Source: Chitinophaga sp. YR627 (GTDB taxonomy: Bacteria; Bacteroidota; Bacteroidia; Chitinophagales; Chitinophagaceae). Taken from it: a DNA stretch of 64,000 nt. Position 1 is the first letter of the stretch; each line of letters opens with the position of its first letter. The notes beneath the pieces are model-generated. The model was not told the origin of the DNA, ran no database searches, and worked only from the letters and a program-made list of their open reading frames with translations. Shown here piece after piece: positions 41,169-50,345 of the stretch. The translations under genes and the position numbers were made by a program. The DNA lies in contig NZ_FOUX01000004.1 in NCBI RefSeq assembly GCF_900114995.1, forward strand, positions 558,001 through 622,000. Reading direction: 5' to 3'.

Positions 41169-42998
41169 ATGAAACCGTTTAAAAGCACGCTTTTGTTTGT
41201 TACCCTATGTTTCCCCTATTTTCAGATCGCCCTTGCCATTGGTGAGGGCGATCGATTTTCGGGCCACTGGGCGATGAAACAGGTCCCTGTTCAGACCCAA
41301 TGGGCAACAGCCGTCTCCCCGGATAATGTCCTCCCGGAATATCCCCGGCCACAAATGGTACGTTCCCAATGGCAGAACCTGAATGGTCTCTGGGAATATG
41401 CCATTACGCACTGGGATGCCGGTATGCCGGATAAATTTGATGGAGAGATCCTGGTACCCTTCGCGATTGAATCGGCCCTTTCCGGCGTCCAGAAACAGCT
41501 ATTACCGACACAACGTCTCTGGTACAGGCGGCATATCCGTAAACCCGATACGCATGGTGGTAAACGCGTATTGCTGCACTTTGGCGCGGTCGACTGGCGG
41601 GCAGCTGTTTTCCTGAATGGCAAACTTCTCGGGCGGCACATGGGTGGTTATCAGCATTTCTCTTTTGATATTACCGCTTCATTGCAGGAGGGAGATAATG
41701 AGCTGGTCGTCACAGTACTCGATCCTTCTAATCTCGGACCTAATCCCTGCGGAAAACAGAGTCTGCGGCCGCGGAAGATCTTATATACCGCCGTCAGCGG
41801 TATCTGGCAGACAGTCTGGCTGGAAACTGTCCCACCTACCTATATTACCGACCTTTATTCCACCCCGGATATCGATGCCCATTGTCTGAATCTGCGGGTC
41901 AATACTTCTGATACGACCGGTGTTACTGTTGATGTCACTGCTTATGCAGGTGCTGTGGTAGCTGGTCATACGCAAGGCCGGGCAGGCCGTATGCTGGACC
42001 TCGGTGTGCCTTTTACACGTCTATGGAGTCCTGCAAACCCCTTCCTTTATCATATGACCATCCGTCTGTTAAAGGATGGTCATGTCATTGATTCGGTCAA
42101 CAGTTATTTCGGGATGCGGAAGATTAAAGTACAACCTGATAGTAGCGGTATGCCCCGGTTATTTCTCAATAATAAATATACTTTCCATCTTGGCGTCCTG
42201 GACCAGGGATACTGGCCGGAAGGGCTGTATACAGCTCCCACCGATGCCGCCTTACTATATGACATTGTGGCAATTAAAAACATGGGGTTCAATACTATCC
42301 GTAAACATGTCAAACTAGAGCCCGACCGCTGGTATTATTATGCGGATAGTCTGGGGATGCTGGTCTGGCAGGATATGGTCCCTTGTGCGGATGCCGATTA
42401 TTACGCTACTTCTCAGTTTGAGCAGGAAAATGCGGAGAATCTCCGCCAGCTGCATCACTTTCCATCCATTGTGATGTGGATCCTGTTCAATGAAGGATGG
42501 GGGAAATACAATCAGCAAACACTGACCGAATGGATGAAACAAAGTGACCCTTCCCGTATTATCAACGGTCATTCGGGAGAAAACCTGGATGAGTACAGCG
42601 ATACACCTGTCCGCGACCGCTGGATCAGTAGTGACGTGGCAGATGTACACTATTATCCTGGTCCTTACATTGCGCCGGCTTTGCCAGGTAAAGCCAGGGT
42701 ATTAGGGGAATGGGGCGGTGTAAGAGTGCCAACACCAGGACATCAATGGGCGCCCGCCACGAGCTGGGGATATATACAGGTAACGGCGGATCGGTTTGCA
42801 CAGCGCTATGCGTATATGATGGAGCGGTTGAAAAAGTATGAGCAGCAGGGATTGTCTGGAGCCATTTATACACAGCCGTATGATGTGGAGTCGGAGGAGA
42901 ATGGGTTTATGACGTATGACAGGAAGGTGGTGAAGATAAAGCCGGAAGAGATGCGGAAGGTGAATCAGATATTAACGCATCAAACAGCCGGGCGCTGA
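41169..42998 (+). CDS. Glycoside hydrolase family 2 enzyme
   Basis: A 609-residue secreted glycosidase (signal peptide about 1-24, ALAIG). The N-terminal sugar-binding domain begins MVRSQWQNLNGLWEYAI. An Ig-like domain follows at about 230-300, then the TIM barrel. The catalytic acid/base Glu is in FNEGWG (E442) and the nucleophile Glu in LGEWGG (E514). GH2 includes beta-galactosidase, beta-glucuronidase and beta-mannosidase; the closest flavour is that of short beta-galactosidase/glucuronidase-like members, and I cannot fix the substrate. It has no SusC/SusD neighbours and its own terminator at 42986-43010. Confidence 0.92.
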   Translation: MKPFKSTLLFVTLCFPYFQIALAIGEGDRFSGHWAMKQVPVQTQWATAVSPDNVLPEYPRPQMVRSQWQNLNGLWEYAITHWDAGMPDKFDGEILVPFAIESALSGVQKQLLPTQRLWYRRHIRKPDTHGGKRVLLHFGAVDWRAAVFLNGKLLGRHMGGYQHFSFDITASLQEGDNELVVTVLDPSNLGPNPCGKQSLRPRKILYTAVSGIWQTVWLETVPPTYITDLYSTPDIDAHCLNLRVNTSDTTGVTVDVTAYAGAVVAGHTQGRAGRMLDLGVPFTRLWSPANPFLYHMTIRLLKDGHVIDSVNSYFGMRKIKVQPDSSGMPRLFLNNKYTFHLGVLDQGYWPEGLYTAPTDAALLYDIVAIKNMGFNTIRKHVKLEPDRWYYYADSLGMLVWQDMVPCADADYYATSQFEQENAENLRQLHHFPSIVMWILFNEGWGKYNQQTLTEWMKQSDPSRIINGHSGENLDEYSDTPVRDRWISSDVADVHYYPGPYIAPALPGKARVLGEWGGVRVPTPGHQWAPATSWGYIQVTADRFAQRYAYMMERLKKYEQQGLSGAIYTQPYDVESEENGFMTYDRKVVKIKPEEMRKVNQILTHQTAGR

Positions 42999-43010
42999 TG
43001 GCCCCGGCTG
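42986..43010 (+). terminator. Terminator overlapping the GH2 stop
   Basis: CAGCCGGG ... CCCGGCTG inverted repeat spanning the stop codon at 42996-42998. The T-run is absent. Confidence 0.55.
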
Positions 43011-43022
43011 AGATGTGCATCA

Positions 43023-43361
43023 TTAAAATGCGGTAGTTAAATAAGTTGTTATTACCGAACAAGGTTGATCAGCTATTGTAATAGCCGCACCATTAGGAGC
43101 AGTCAGGGTAATAACTCCTGATGGCGAACCAACGCTATAAAAAGTGGTCGTATACCAGGTACCTCCGTTAGAGATGTAATAAACATCTCCTGATGAAGTG
43201 CAGAAAAAGGTGGTTGTATAATATGGGAGAATACCGCTTCTCACCATAGTCGTATACTTCCAGGCTGGAATACTTGTAAATCGGTTTGTCTTAAATGAAA
43301 AGATACCTGCAGTAACTGTTAATACAAGCAGGGCGGCCAACAAAAATTTAGCTTTCTTCAT
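43023..43361 (-). CDS. Small secreted two-cysteine protein, paralog A
   Basis: 112 residues, no named family that I recognise. A signal peptide MKKAKFLLAALLVLTVTAGI is followed by a short FKTNRFT segment. A Thr-, Ser- and Tyr-rich beta-type body (YTTTFFCTSSGDVYYIS, TWYTTTFYSVG) follows, with two cysteines in CTSS and QPCSV. Its paralogs are at 43481 and 59059, all about 112 residues and all starting MKKAK. The gene ends 24 bases from the GH2 stop on the other strand. See the module finding. Confidence 0.75.
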   Translation of the reverse strand: MKKAKFLLAALLVLTVTAGIFSFKTNRFTSIPAWKYTTMVRSGILPYYTTTFFCTSSGDVYYISNGGTWYTTTFYSVGSPSGVITLTAPNGAAITIADQPCSVITTYLTTAF

Positions 43362-43444
43362 AATGTGATTTAATTTTAAATGTGGAGACGCCCGAAAATA
43401 CTTTCATTATAGCAGGATTACTTTGGATACAGCGGATTTAAAAA

Positions 43445-43474
43445 ACAGGGCTTATCTGTGGTGACAAGCCCTGT
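43445..43474 (-). terminator. Terminator between small paralogs A and B
   Basis: ACAGGGCTT - 12 bases - AAGCCCTGT, followed on the minus strand by TTTTTAAATC. It lies 6 bases beyond the stop of paralog B at 43481, so A and B are probably separate transcripts. Confidence 0.85.
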
Positions 43475-43480
43475 ATGATA

Positions 43481-43819
43481 TTACATTATAAGCGTAGTAC
43501 GTGTATAAATCGTCACACACGGATAAAATGGCAGAGTGATAGTTAATGGTCCTCCAACCTGCGTTAATGTAAGCGTAGTATATGGTACAGTCAGCAGATG
43601 CCATACAGTCGAATATACACCTAATTGTGTATGTATCCATCTATTCGATGACGTACATAGGTTACCAGTGACAAAATAAGTAATGCCACCTCTCTCTACG
43701 GTAACGATAGTAGTAGGATAGAATACTTGATCCAGTGTAAACCTTGCTTTAAATGCCAGCATACCTCCGGCAACAGCAAATAGTGCGATCAGCACAATGA
43801 TGATCTTGGCTTTCTTCAT
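43481..43819 (-). CDS. Small secreted two-cysteine protein, paralog B
   Basis: 112 residues. The signal peptide (MKKAKIIIVLIALFAVAGG) and the following LAFKARFT closely match paralog C at 59059, as do the LCTSSNRW motif and the final proline-cysteine (FYPC). The body is rich in Thr, Val and Leu strands (YTTLTLTQVGG), which suggests a beta-sheet protein held by one disulfide, exported to the periplasm or outside. It is divergent from the S9 hydrolase gene at 44106, 286 bases apart, the same arrangement as copy C with the S9 gene at 56086. Function unknown. Confidence 0.8.
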   Translation of the reverse strand: MKKAKIIIVLIALFAVAGGMLAFKARFTLDQVFYPTTIVTVERGGITYFVTGNLCTSSNRWIHTQLGVYSTVWHLLTVPYTTLTLTQVGGPLTITLPFYPCVTIYTRTTLIM

Positions 43820-43848
43820 ATAGAGGGGATTAAATCATTCTCAAAAAG

Positions 43849-43882
43849 TGCCTACTCTTTTCTGATGGTTTTCGGCACGCCC
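43849..43882 (-). promoter_or_regulatory. Conserved leader element before small paralog B
   Basis: On the minus strand GGGCG at 43882-43878 leads into GCCGAAAACC and then AAAAGAGTAGGCA, ending at 43849. The same order GGGCG ... GCCGAACCCC ... AAAAAAGTAGGCA is found before paralog C (58974-59008). Confidence 0.6.
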
Positions 43883-44105
43883 ATTATGCCGGCCGGCAAT
43901 ATTTTAAAGTAAGATGAAAAGGAAATGAAAATTATTTAGCTAGGAATATGTAGAATACAGGTCTTCTCAAATGTTCAGTTATTCAAAGGTCTTCATTTTA
44001 TCAATACTGGTACATAGGACTGAGGTATAATAATTGCTATGAATTATCTCTATCTACTAAGCATTATACGCCCCCATCAAGCTACATTAAAGTGACTCCA
44101 TCATT

Positions 44106-46598
44106 ATGAGATATTTACTGATCCTGCTGCTCCTTTGCCAACTTGCTGTTACCAGTGCCCAAAAGCCTCCCATTAATAACATGACCTACAAAGGATGGGA
44201 CATGCTATTAAATTACAATATCTGTGATAATGGGAAATACATCTGGTATACATATGGGTCTGAGTTGGCAGGCAGTTCGCTGGTAGTACGGTCTGTTCAT
44301 GGGAATTATAGCCGGATCTTCGCCGGGGTAATGGATGCTGCTTTCACTTCAGATAATAAACATCTTGTCTTTCCTTCTCCACAAGGACTGGGCGTACTAA
44401 CACTTCGGGATAACGCCATTTCATTTGACAAGCGGCTGAGTAACTATAATTTACCTGCAGATGGAAACGGCCAATGGTTGACGGCAAAAGCAGCGGACAC
44501 CCTGGTATTAAAAGATCTGCATAGTGGTGAAGAATATCCATTCAAGGGAGTGCTGTCTTCTTTATTCAATGAGTCAGGGAATGTCCTGTTGCTCAATTTC
44601 AGAGATAGTCTCATCTGGTTAGATTTGACAACGATGCATCGGCAAAAGATCTCGTCCTGTTGCAACATAGAGAATCTCACATTTGCACATGCTGATACAG
44701 CAGCAGCTTTTACAAGCGGGGTACAACCAGATGTACAGTTGCACTATTTTAATAAAGGAATGGATAGCGGAAGACTTATTATTAACGTCACGGTTCCTTC
44801 CTTAGCGAATTTGCCTTTGCAATTCAGCGGTGACGATCAGTTGTTGTTTGTTAAAACAATGAGGATAAGAGATAAGCAGACCGAATCCTCTTACAGCAAA
44901 GTAAGCGTATGGGATTACCGGGATGTTCGTTTACAGTCGCAATCTGCGCCCGACCCATACACTCCTTATTCTGCAGTTGTTCCAATCTCCAGAGGTCCCA
45001 TCACACATCTTGAAAACATTGATACAACGCTGGCTTCAATACCAGGCAACAGATACGCGCTAGTATCTAATGTGGTGAATGAGGAAGATAGTTACTGGAA
45101 TGATCAACAGATTAAAAGTTATGATCTCCTGTCGCTCTTTGATGGTAAGAAACAGCATATCATTCATGCTCCTCAGCGGGTAAGTGACATTCAACTATCA
45201 CCGGGGGAGCGATTTGTTATATGGTATGATATTGCCAATAAGCAGTATTTCAGTTATGAAACTGCCAGTGGGAAAATCCGATGTCTTACCCAATCTATCA
45301 ATGTCCCGCTGATACGTGAGCGGATCAGCCGGAAAGAAATATTTACTTACGGAATTGCCGGCTGGCTGGCCAATGACCAGCGGGTGTTGCTATATGATGA
45401 ATATGATATCTGGATGCTGGATCCTTCCGGACAAGTGGCTCCTGTAAATATTACTAACCAATACGGTCACCAGCACAAAACAGCACTGCGGATGGTTTAT
45501 CCACAGCGGTTGTCAACGTTATCTTTAAAAGAGCCATTGCTACTTACATGTCTGGATAGTAACAAAAACAATGGATTTATGCAGATTGTATTGGGAGTCA
45601 ATCCGAATCCTGTACCAATAAAAATGGATCCAGTTGTATATCATTTTCCTGCACTGGTGGTATTTGAACCTCCGCCGCCCATAAAAGCGAAGAAAGCAAA
45701 TGTGTATTTACTACAACAGCAAAGCGCTACTCAGGCGCCTAATCTTGTCATCACTACTGATTTCAGCACGTTTTCGCCTTTCTCTGATATACAACCACAA
45801 CATAACTTTAACTGGCTGACAGCTGAACTGGTACATTGGCCCATATCGGATAGCCTAACCGGAACGGGGATTTTATATAAGCCTGAAAACTTTGATAGTA
45901 CGCTAAAATATCCGGTCATCTTTACTTATTATGAAGAACGGAGTAACGAATTGAATGTCTTTCCACATGTGCGGCTTAGTTCTGGTACTTTGACTATCGC
46001 CTGGTATGTAAGCAATGGATATCTTGTTTTTGTACCGGATATTTATCGTCCGACCGGGAAAAGTGGTGTTTGTATTCTTAATACGGTTGAATCCGCTGCG
46101 CGGTATCTTTCTCTGCGTTCATATGTAAATGCCGCCAGGCTAGGTTTACAGGGGCATAGCTTTGGCGGATATGAGACTAACTACATTATCGCGCATTCTA
46201 ACTTGTTTGCCGCGGCACAGTCTTCCGCTGCACCGGCTGAATTATTCGGGTTACATGGTGGATTGGGATTTAGCGGACGCAGTTATCATTTTATTTCTGA
46301 AGTAGGGCAGATGAATCAGGGCGTTGCACCCTGGGAAGATCCTACATTATATATCCAGGGTTCGCCAGTGTTGTTTGCGGAGAAAATTAATACGCCTTTG
46401 TTGATGATGCATAATAAGGAAGATGGGGCAGTGCCATTTTCACAGTCGGTGGCGTTGTTTACAGCGTTGAGGCGCTTGGGGAAGCCGGTATGGTTGCTGG
46501 AATATAAAGGGGAAGGGCATGTGCTGTATGATTGGGAGTGTCAGGTGGATTTTACGAGGAGGCAGGAGGAGTTTTTTGGGAGGTATTTGATGAAATAA
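44106..46598 (+). CDS. Secreted S9 (prolyl-oligopeptidase-like) hydrolase, copy 1
   Basis: An 830-residue protein. The signal peptide spans residues 1-18. The N-terminal about 550 residues are strand-rich and likely a propeller. The C-terminal alpha/beta-hydrolase carries the catalytic triad: Ser in GHSFGGYETNY (S685), Asp in NKEDGAVPF (D773) and His in GEGHVL (H805). Members of this fold cut short peptides, usually after proline, but the divergent propeller leaves specificity open. A second S9 gene of the same subfamily is at 56086-58707. Each S9 gene is divergent from a small secreted protein gene. Its stop is 2 bases from the convergent restriction gene. Confidence 0.85.
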   Translation: MRYLLILLLLCQLAVTSAQKPPINNMTYKGWDMLLNYNICDNGKYIWYTYGSELAGSSLVVRSVHGNYSRIFAGVMDAAFTSDNKHLVFPSPQGLGVLTLRDNAISFDKRLSNYNLPADGNGQWLTAKAADTLVLKDLHSGEEYPFKGVLSSLFNESGNVLLLNFRDSLIWLDLTTMHRQKISSCCNIENLTFAHADTAAAFTSGVQPDVQLHYFNKGMDSGRLIINVTVPSLANLPLQFSGDDQLLFVKTMRIRDKQTESSYSKVSVWDYRDVRLQSQSAPDPYTPYSAVVPISRGPITHLENIDTTLASIPGNRYALVSNVVNEEDSYWNDQQIKSYDLLSLFDGKKQHIIHAPQRVSDIQLSPGERFVIWYDIANKQYFSYETASGKIRCLTQSINVPLIRERISRKEIFTYGIAGWLANDQRVLLYDEYDIWMLDPSGQVAPVNITNQYGHQHKTALRMVYPQRLSTLSLKEPLLLTCLDSNKNNGFMQIVLGVNPNPVPIKMDPVVYHFPALVVFEPPPPIKAKKANVYLLQQQSATQAPNLVITTDFSTFSPFSDIQPQHNFNWLTAELVHWPISDSLTGTGILYKPENFDSTLKYPVIFTYYEERSNELNVFPHVRLSSGTLTIAWYVSNGYLVFVPDIYRPTGKSGVCILNTVESAARYLSLRSYVNAARLGLQGHSFGGYETNYIIAHSNLFAAAQSSAAPAELFGLHGGLGFSGRSYHFISEVGQMNQGVAPWEDPTLYIQGSPVLFAEKINTPLLMMHNKEDGAVPFSQSVALFTALRRLGKPVWLLEYKGEGHVLYDWECQVDFTRRQEEFFGRYLMK

Positions 46599-46599
46599 A

Positions 46600-47877
46600 T
46601 CAGGACATCTGAAAATCAGGTATTTTGAATCCACTTGCAATTAGCTGTTGTTTTTCACGGACTATCCCTATAAATTCATGAAAAGACATAAGCCATTCAT
46701 GCTGTTTGGGATTATAAGTTTTATGTATCCCCCTGGGAAGGACTAATTGCACCTGATGAGCTTTCATCTGATTGAGCTGATGATCACTTATTCCAGGCTG
46801 CATAGTAAGTAAATGTTTGGCACTGATCCTTGCCGCCTCAGCCAACACCTGTCTCCATCTATCCTTCAATGATGTTTTTACACCAAGCATTGTAAGTAAT
46901 TCAGCAGGAACAAGAGGATTGTGGTAAAGTTTAACATGTGGGAATAAAAAATCCGGTTTTGCTTTATCCTCTGTAATCTGTCCCTTTGAATAAGAAATTC
47001 CCTGCTGCTTCAGAATATATTGAACATGTTCTTCAAAGGCGCTTCCAGCACGAGCCTTTCGTCGATTAAGTACGCTTAACGAGAACCCTATAAATGCTTC
47101 AACATCGGGCTCATCTCCGTTTAAAAACCCCTCTCTTAAACGGGCTGCTATTTTGTGCTTTTCCAACCGACGAAAAAGCATCTCTTCCCATGTCATCAAT
47201 TCAATTAATGCATTATCCGGATCCTCAATTACATCAATCTTCACAGGAAGAGATCGGCGTGCCAGTTCGGAAAATTCAGTCACTGAAGGAAATTCCCCAT
47301 TGTATTTAGCAATTAATTCATCAAGCTTTTCATGTTCAGATTCCTTCAATTCAATTCCAATAGCCTCCATTATAAAACGCGCTGAAAAGTCTATTGCTTT
47401 GTCCTTTATATTAAGCTCCGAGAAGGAAAACAAATTACCTTGCGGCGGAGTAAGGTTGAAAAGCCAGTAAAGTTGACTGACCACCGAACTATCAGAAGGG
47501 CTGATTATGATGAGTAACGTATTATCCGTTTTTCTTGCAAGAAACATAACATCTCCGACATGCGCATTCTTCATCACCACATTATCAGGACAATACAGTC
47601 GATATTCACTCCTATCAGGGCTCGCTTCCCGGGCATCATACCATGTGACAACTGTATCTGCTGTGATAGGATCATTCTCATCATTCATCCATAAAAGTTT
47701 ACAGCCAAAGTCTACCCGCTCTGTCTCAAAAAGAACATTTTTCAATTCTTTTGTCCCATTGAACTCATGTTGGTTTGACTTCGTACCATAGACCTCAACA
47801 GTCCGCAGCACTTTTGCCACTACTGATTGGAAATATTGTGAGAGATGGCCGTTCTGCATATCAGTGATGTTAAGCAA
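46600..47877 (-). CDS. EcoRII-type restriction endonuclease
   Basis: A 425-residue type II restriction enzyme. The C-terminal about 240 residues match EcoRII-C: NRRKARAGSAFEEHVQYIL, the catalytic region KPDFLFPH and GVKTSLKDRWRQ (lysine and arginine as in EcoRII K324 and R330). The N-terminal about 190 residues are a different domain from the classical EcoRII effector-binding domain (SEYRLYCPDN, TLLIIISPSD). Expected target is the CCWGG-type sequence, judged from the Dcm-like methylase next to it; this is inference. The start overlaps the methylase stop by 8 bases, with both genes on the minus strand. Confidence 0.9.
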   Translation of the reverse strand: MLNITDMQNGHLSQYFQSVVAKVLRTVEVYGTKSNQHEFNGTKELKNVLFETERVDFGCKLLWMNDENDPITADTVVTWYDAREASPDRSEYRLYCPDNVVMKNAHVGDVMFLARKTDNTLLIIISPSDSSVVSQLYWLFNLTPPQGNLFSFSELNIKDKAIDFSARFIMEAIGIELKESEHEKLDELIAKYNGEFPSVTEFSELARRSLPVKIDVIEDPDNALIELMTWEEMLFRRLEKHKIAARLREGFLNGDEPDVEAFIGFSLSVLNRRKARAGSAFEEHVQYILKQQGISYSKGQITEDKAKPDFLFPHVKLYHNPLVPAELLTMLGVKTSLKDRWRQVLAEAARISAKHLLTMQPGISDHQLNQMKAHQVQLVLPRGIHKTYNPKQHEWLMSFHEFIGIVREKQQLIASGFKIPDFQMS

Positions 47878-49180
47878 TCATTTCAGGATTATCAAAAGGT
47901 AGGCGCATCTGAGCTTCTTGTCTGCGACGTATTACTTCATTTATGTAAGGCTTCATAAATTTAGCAATTGCCGCCGCAGCAGGCACAACTACAGAATTAC
48001 CAAACTGTCTGTATGCCTGTGTATCAGAAACAGGAATTATAAAACTGGATTCATCGGGACGATCAAAACCCATTAAACGGGCGCACTCACGCGGAGTAAG
48101 TCTCCTCGGCCGATCACCATCCTGGTGTATCAGTATTTCAGAACCATCCTTATGATATCTTGCAGAAAGGGTACGGGTAACATCGTTAGGACCGAAAACA
48201 CTATAGCCAAATCCATTCCCTTTTGCACTGTGTTTTTCACGATATTCCCGGAGATAGTCCCATAAACGGGGAGTCAGTGTATACTTTTCAGCAACATAAC
48301 CTTCTTCTGTAAGATAGGGGGATCCATCTTCCGGCATTTCTCCCTGCTTATGCAGTATAGAGCCTAGTCTTGGGCTTTTATCCTTATCTGGTATTTTGAA
48401 ATCTTCAAAAGTAAATCCGACATCTTCCCGGAAGCCTGCAATAAATATACGTTCCCGATGTTGGGGTACCCAGCCACGCCCATCTATTATCTTATAAGAG
48501 ACCTTGTACCCAAGCTCTTCTGTAAGCGTTCTATAAATGATATCAAAAGTTCTCCCCTTATCATGGCTTCTTAGATTCTTAACGTTTTCCAGCAAAAAAG
48601 CAGCTGGTCTGTGATGCTGCAATATCTTTGCGAGATCAAAAAACAATGTCCCCTGAGTTTCATCAAGAAATCCATGTGTTCTTCCAAGGGAATTTTTCTT
48701 TGATACTCCAGCCAGGGAAAATGGCTGACAGGGAAAACCTCCAACAAGAAAGTCGTGGGCTGGTATGTTATTAAGAGCTTCAGGAGAACTGGTATATTCC
48801 CTTATGTCACCAGCTACGGGATGATCACATATGTAGTTTGCCTGATATGTTACGCGACAGGATTTGTCCCATTCACTTGTGAATACGCACTGTCCATTTA
48901 TGGAATCAAAGGCTTTCCTGAAGCCACCTATTCCGGCAAACAAATCTATATATCTGAAGTCATAACGATGCTCCGGACCGTGAGCAACAGAATTAGCAGC
49001 CCTGATGATTGCTTTAAGATCCTTTATGACATAAGCTCTGGGATCTGCCTCACCCTTTTCCCACCTATAAATTGTGCGCTTTGTAACACCATATTTTTCA
49101 GCAGCATCCTCAACAGACAAACCTGCTTTTTCTAATAACTCTGCAAACTTTTCAGCCATCGCTGGGTCTATTTTTGACAT
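47870..49180 (-). CDS. DNA cytosine-5 methyltransferase with XRE-type N-terminus (Dcm/M.EcoRII-like)
   Basis: A 436-residue methylase of the M.EcoRII/Dcm type, protecting host DNA from the adjacent restriction enzyme. Residues 1-75 hold a helix-turn-helix (LSVEDAAEKYGVTKRTIYRWE), often used for autoregulation of the R-M operon. Motif I is DLFAGIGGFRKAFD, the catalytic PCQPFSLAG contains the cysteine, and LLENVKNLRSHDKG is motif VI. The C-terminal motifs IX-X (LTPRECARLMGF, YRQFGNSVVVP) follow. The stop overlaps the restriction gene start by 8 bases, and vsr lies 38 bases upstream. Confidence 0.95.
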   Translation of the reverse strand: MSKIDPAMAEKFAELLEKAGLSVEDAAEKYGVTKRTIYRWEKGEADPRAYVIKDLKAIIRAANSVAHGPEHRYDFRYIDLFAGIGGFRKAFDSINGQCVFTSEWDKSCRVTYQANYICDHPVAGDIREYTSSPEALNNIPAHDFLVGGFPCQPFSLAGVSKKNSLGRTHGFLDETQGTLFFDLAKILQHHRPAAFLLENVKNLRSHDKGRTFDIIYRTLTEELGYKVSYKIIDGRGWVPQHRERIFIAGFREDVGFTFEDFKIPDKDKSPRLGSILHKQGEMPEDGSPYLTEEGYVAEKYTLTPRLWDYLREYREKHSAKGNGFGYSVFGPNDVTRTLSARYHKDGSEILIHQDGDRPRRLTPRECARLMGFDRPDESSFIIPVSDTQAYRQFGNSVVVPAAAAIAKFMKPYINEVIRRRQEAQMRLPFDNPEMIA

Positions 49181-49218
49181 TATGTCGCAAATAACAACAA
49201 TTTAGTAAACCCACAAAA

Positions 49219-49638
49219 TCACGTTTTCCCCAACTTTACTAACAATTCCTTCAGTGTATTCTCCAATTTGTCTTTTCTAAGTTCACATTCCCAGATAACA
49301 ATGACATTCCATTGATTTTCAGTCAGCTTCTGACAGGCTTTCCTGTCGTTGTTTATATTTGAATTGATCTTTTGCCGCCACCAATCTGTTCTGGTCTTAG
49401 GTATTACATAATATTTACATCCTTCATGCCCATGCCAGAAACAGCCATTGATAAATATTACTGTTTTGTATTTAGGAAGTATGATGTCAGGGCGGCCAGG
49501 CATGTCCTTTACATGCAACCGGTACCTGAATCCATTTGCATGAAGGAATTTACGAACCAGCATCTCAGGTTTTGTGTTCTTACCTTTAATCTGGCTCATG
49601 TTGTAACTACGGGTCTCTACACTATGTACATCTGCCAT
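49219..49638 (-). CDS. vsr: Very short patch repair endonuclease Vsr
   Basis: A 139-residue mismatch endonuclease that nicks beside the T of T-G mismatches formed by deamination of 5-methylcytosine. Its presence agrees with a Dcm-like methylase. Signature regions are MSQIKGKNTKPEMLVRKFL, GRPDIILPKYKTVIFING with the metal-binding Asp, and FWHGHEGCKYYVIPKTRTDWW with the catalytic His residues and zinc ligands. First gene of the island vsr - methylase - restriction enzyme. All three are on the minus strand. Confidence 0.95.
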   Translation of the reverse strand: MADVHSVETRSYNMSQIKGKNTKPEMLVRKFLHANGFRYRLHVKDMPGRPDIILPKYKTVIFINGCFWHGHEGCKYYVIPKTRTDWWRQKINSNINNDRKACQKLTENQWNVIVIWECELRKDKLENTLKELLVKLGKT

Positions 49639-49684
49639 ATGAAAGATATTTACAGCAAAGGTTGATCCTGAAATTTACCGAAGT

Positions 49685-50152
49685 CTAAGTTAATCTGAAG
49701 ATTTTGTCCCTGAGTTCAAAAACCTTATCATTAGACTTCCCGTATTCATAGGCGATTTCACCAAACATATAAATTTTTAATTTCATGGCTCTTATTTCAG
49801 CCAGATGTCTCGCCATTCCATTCACAATATTTGTGCAACAAACATGAAATCCATCTGTATGAAATGCTCTAACTAGAGCATATGAAGGATGACTATAGGA
49901 ATTTTTTCTACCTGCTGAAATTATAGCATACGACAGGTCCGACTTTTCCACAATCTGCCAGAACTCCGGACAATGCTTTTCAGATTTACTCATTTCTCCA
50001 GCTATATGAAACATGAATGGTATTGCATCTTGGGGCATGTATAGACGAGACTGGTGAACGCCTGTTTCACCAGCATCATTCGATGAAATGAATTTACAGA
50101 AAATCAGCTATCCTTTATATACAGCCGTAATTGCACTTCGCAGCTTCGTCAT
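49685..50152 (-). pseudogene. Broken hybrid gene: EcoRII-N-like start with amber stop, joined to a metallo-beta-lactamase-fold tail
   Basis: Reading on the minus strand from an ATG at 50152 gives 14 residues, then TAG (50110-50108), then the EcoRII-N effector-domain signature NDAGETGVHQSRLYMP and AIPFMF. The frame next continues into a segment typical of the C-terminus of ComEC/metallo-beta-lactamase-fold proteins (ISAGRKNSYSHPSYALV, VCCTNIVNG). An ATG at 50038 gives an open 117-residue remnant. The amber codon would be Trp (TGG) by one base change. A deletion seems to have joined two defence-type genes. The stretch 50153-50345 shows only the terminator at 50288-50324. Confidence 0.6.
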
Positions 50153-50287
50153 ATTGCCGGAGGGTTCTACGGTTTATATCGCTAAAATAAAATTTAATGT
50201 ATTAAAAGCAACATCCATCAATAAAAACCGAACTATATATGTAGATATTTTCCTTCAAAAATGACATATTTATGCAGCTATAAAAAT

Positions 50288-50324
50288 AAACTGCCGGCAG
50301 TACAATTACGCATACCGGCAGTTT
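50288..50324 (-). terminator. Terminator after the thioredoxin-like gene
   Basis: AAACTGCCGG ... CCGGCAGTTT with a 17-base loop, followed on the minus strand by TTTATTTTTATA. It is just downstream of the stop at 50346. Confidence 0.9.
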
Positions 50325-50345
50325 ATGAAAATATTTTGATCGTTT

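Noticed and set aside
43023..43819. Small secreted proteins as RiPP precursors
   Set aside because: They have Sec-type signal peptides and two conserved cysteines in a 90-residue body, and no maturation enzyme such as a radical SAM or LanM-type protein lies nearby; a disulfide-bonded exported protein fits better.
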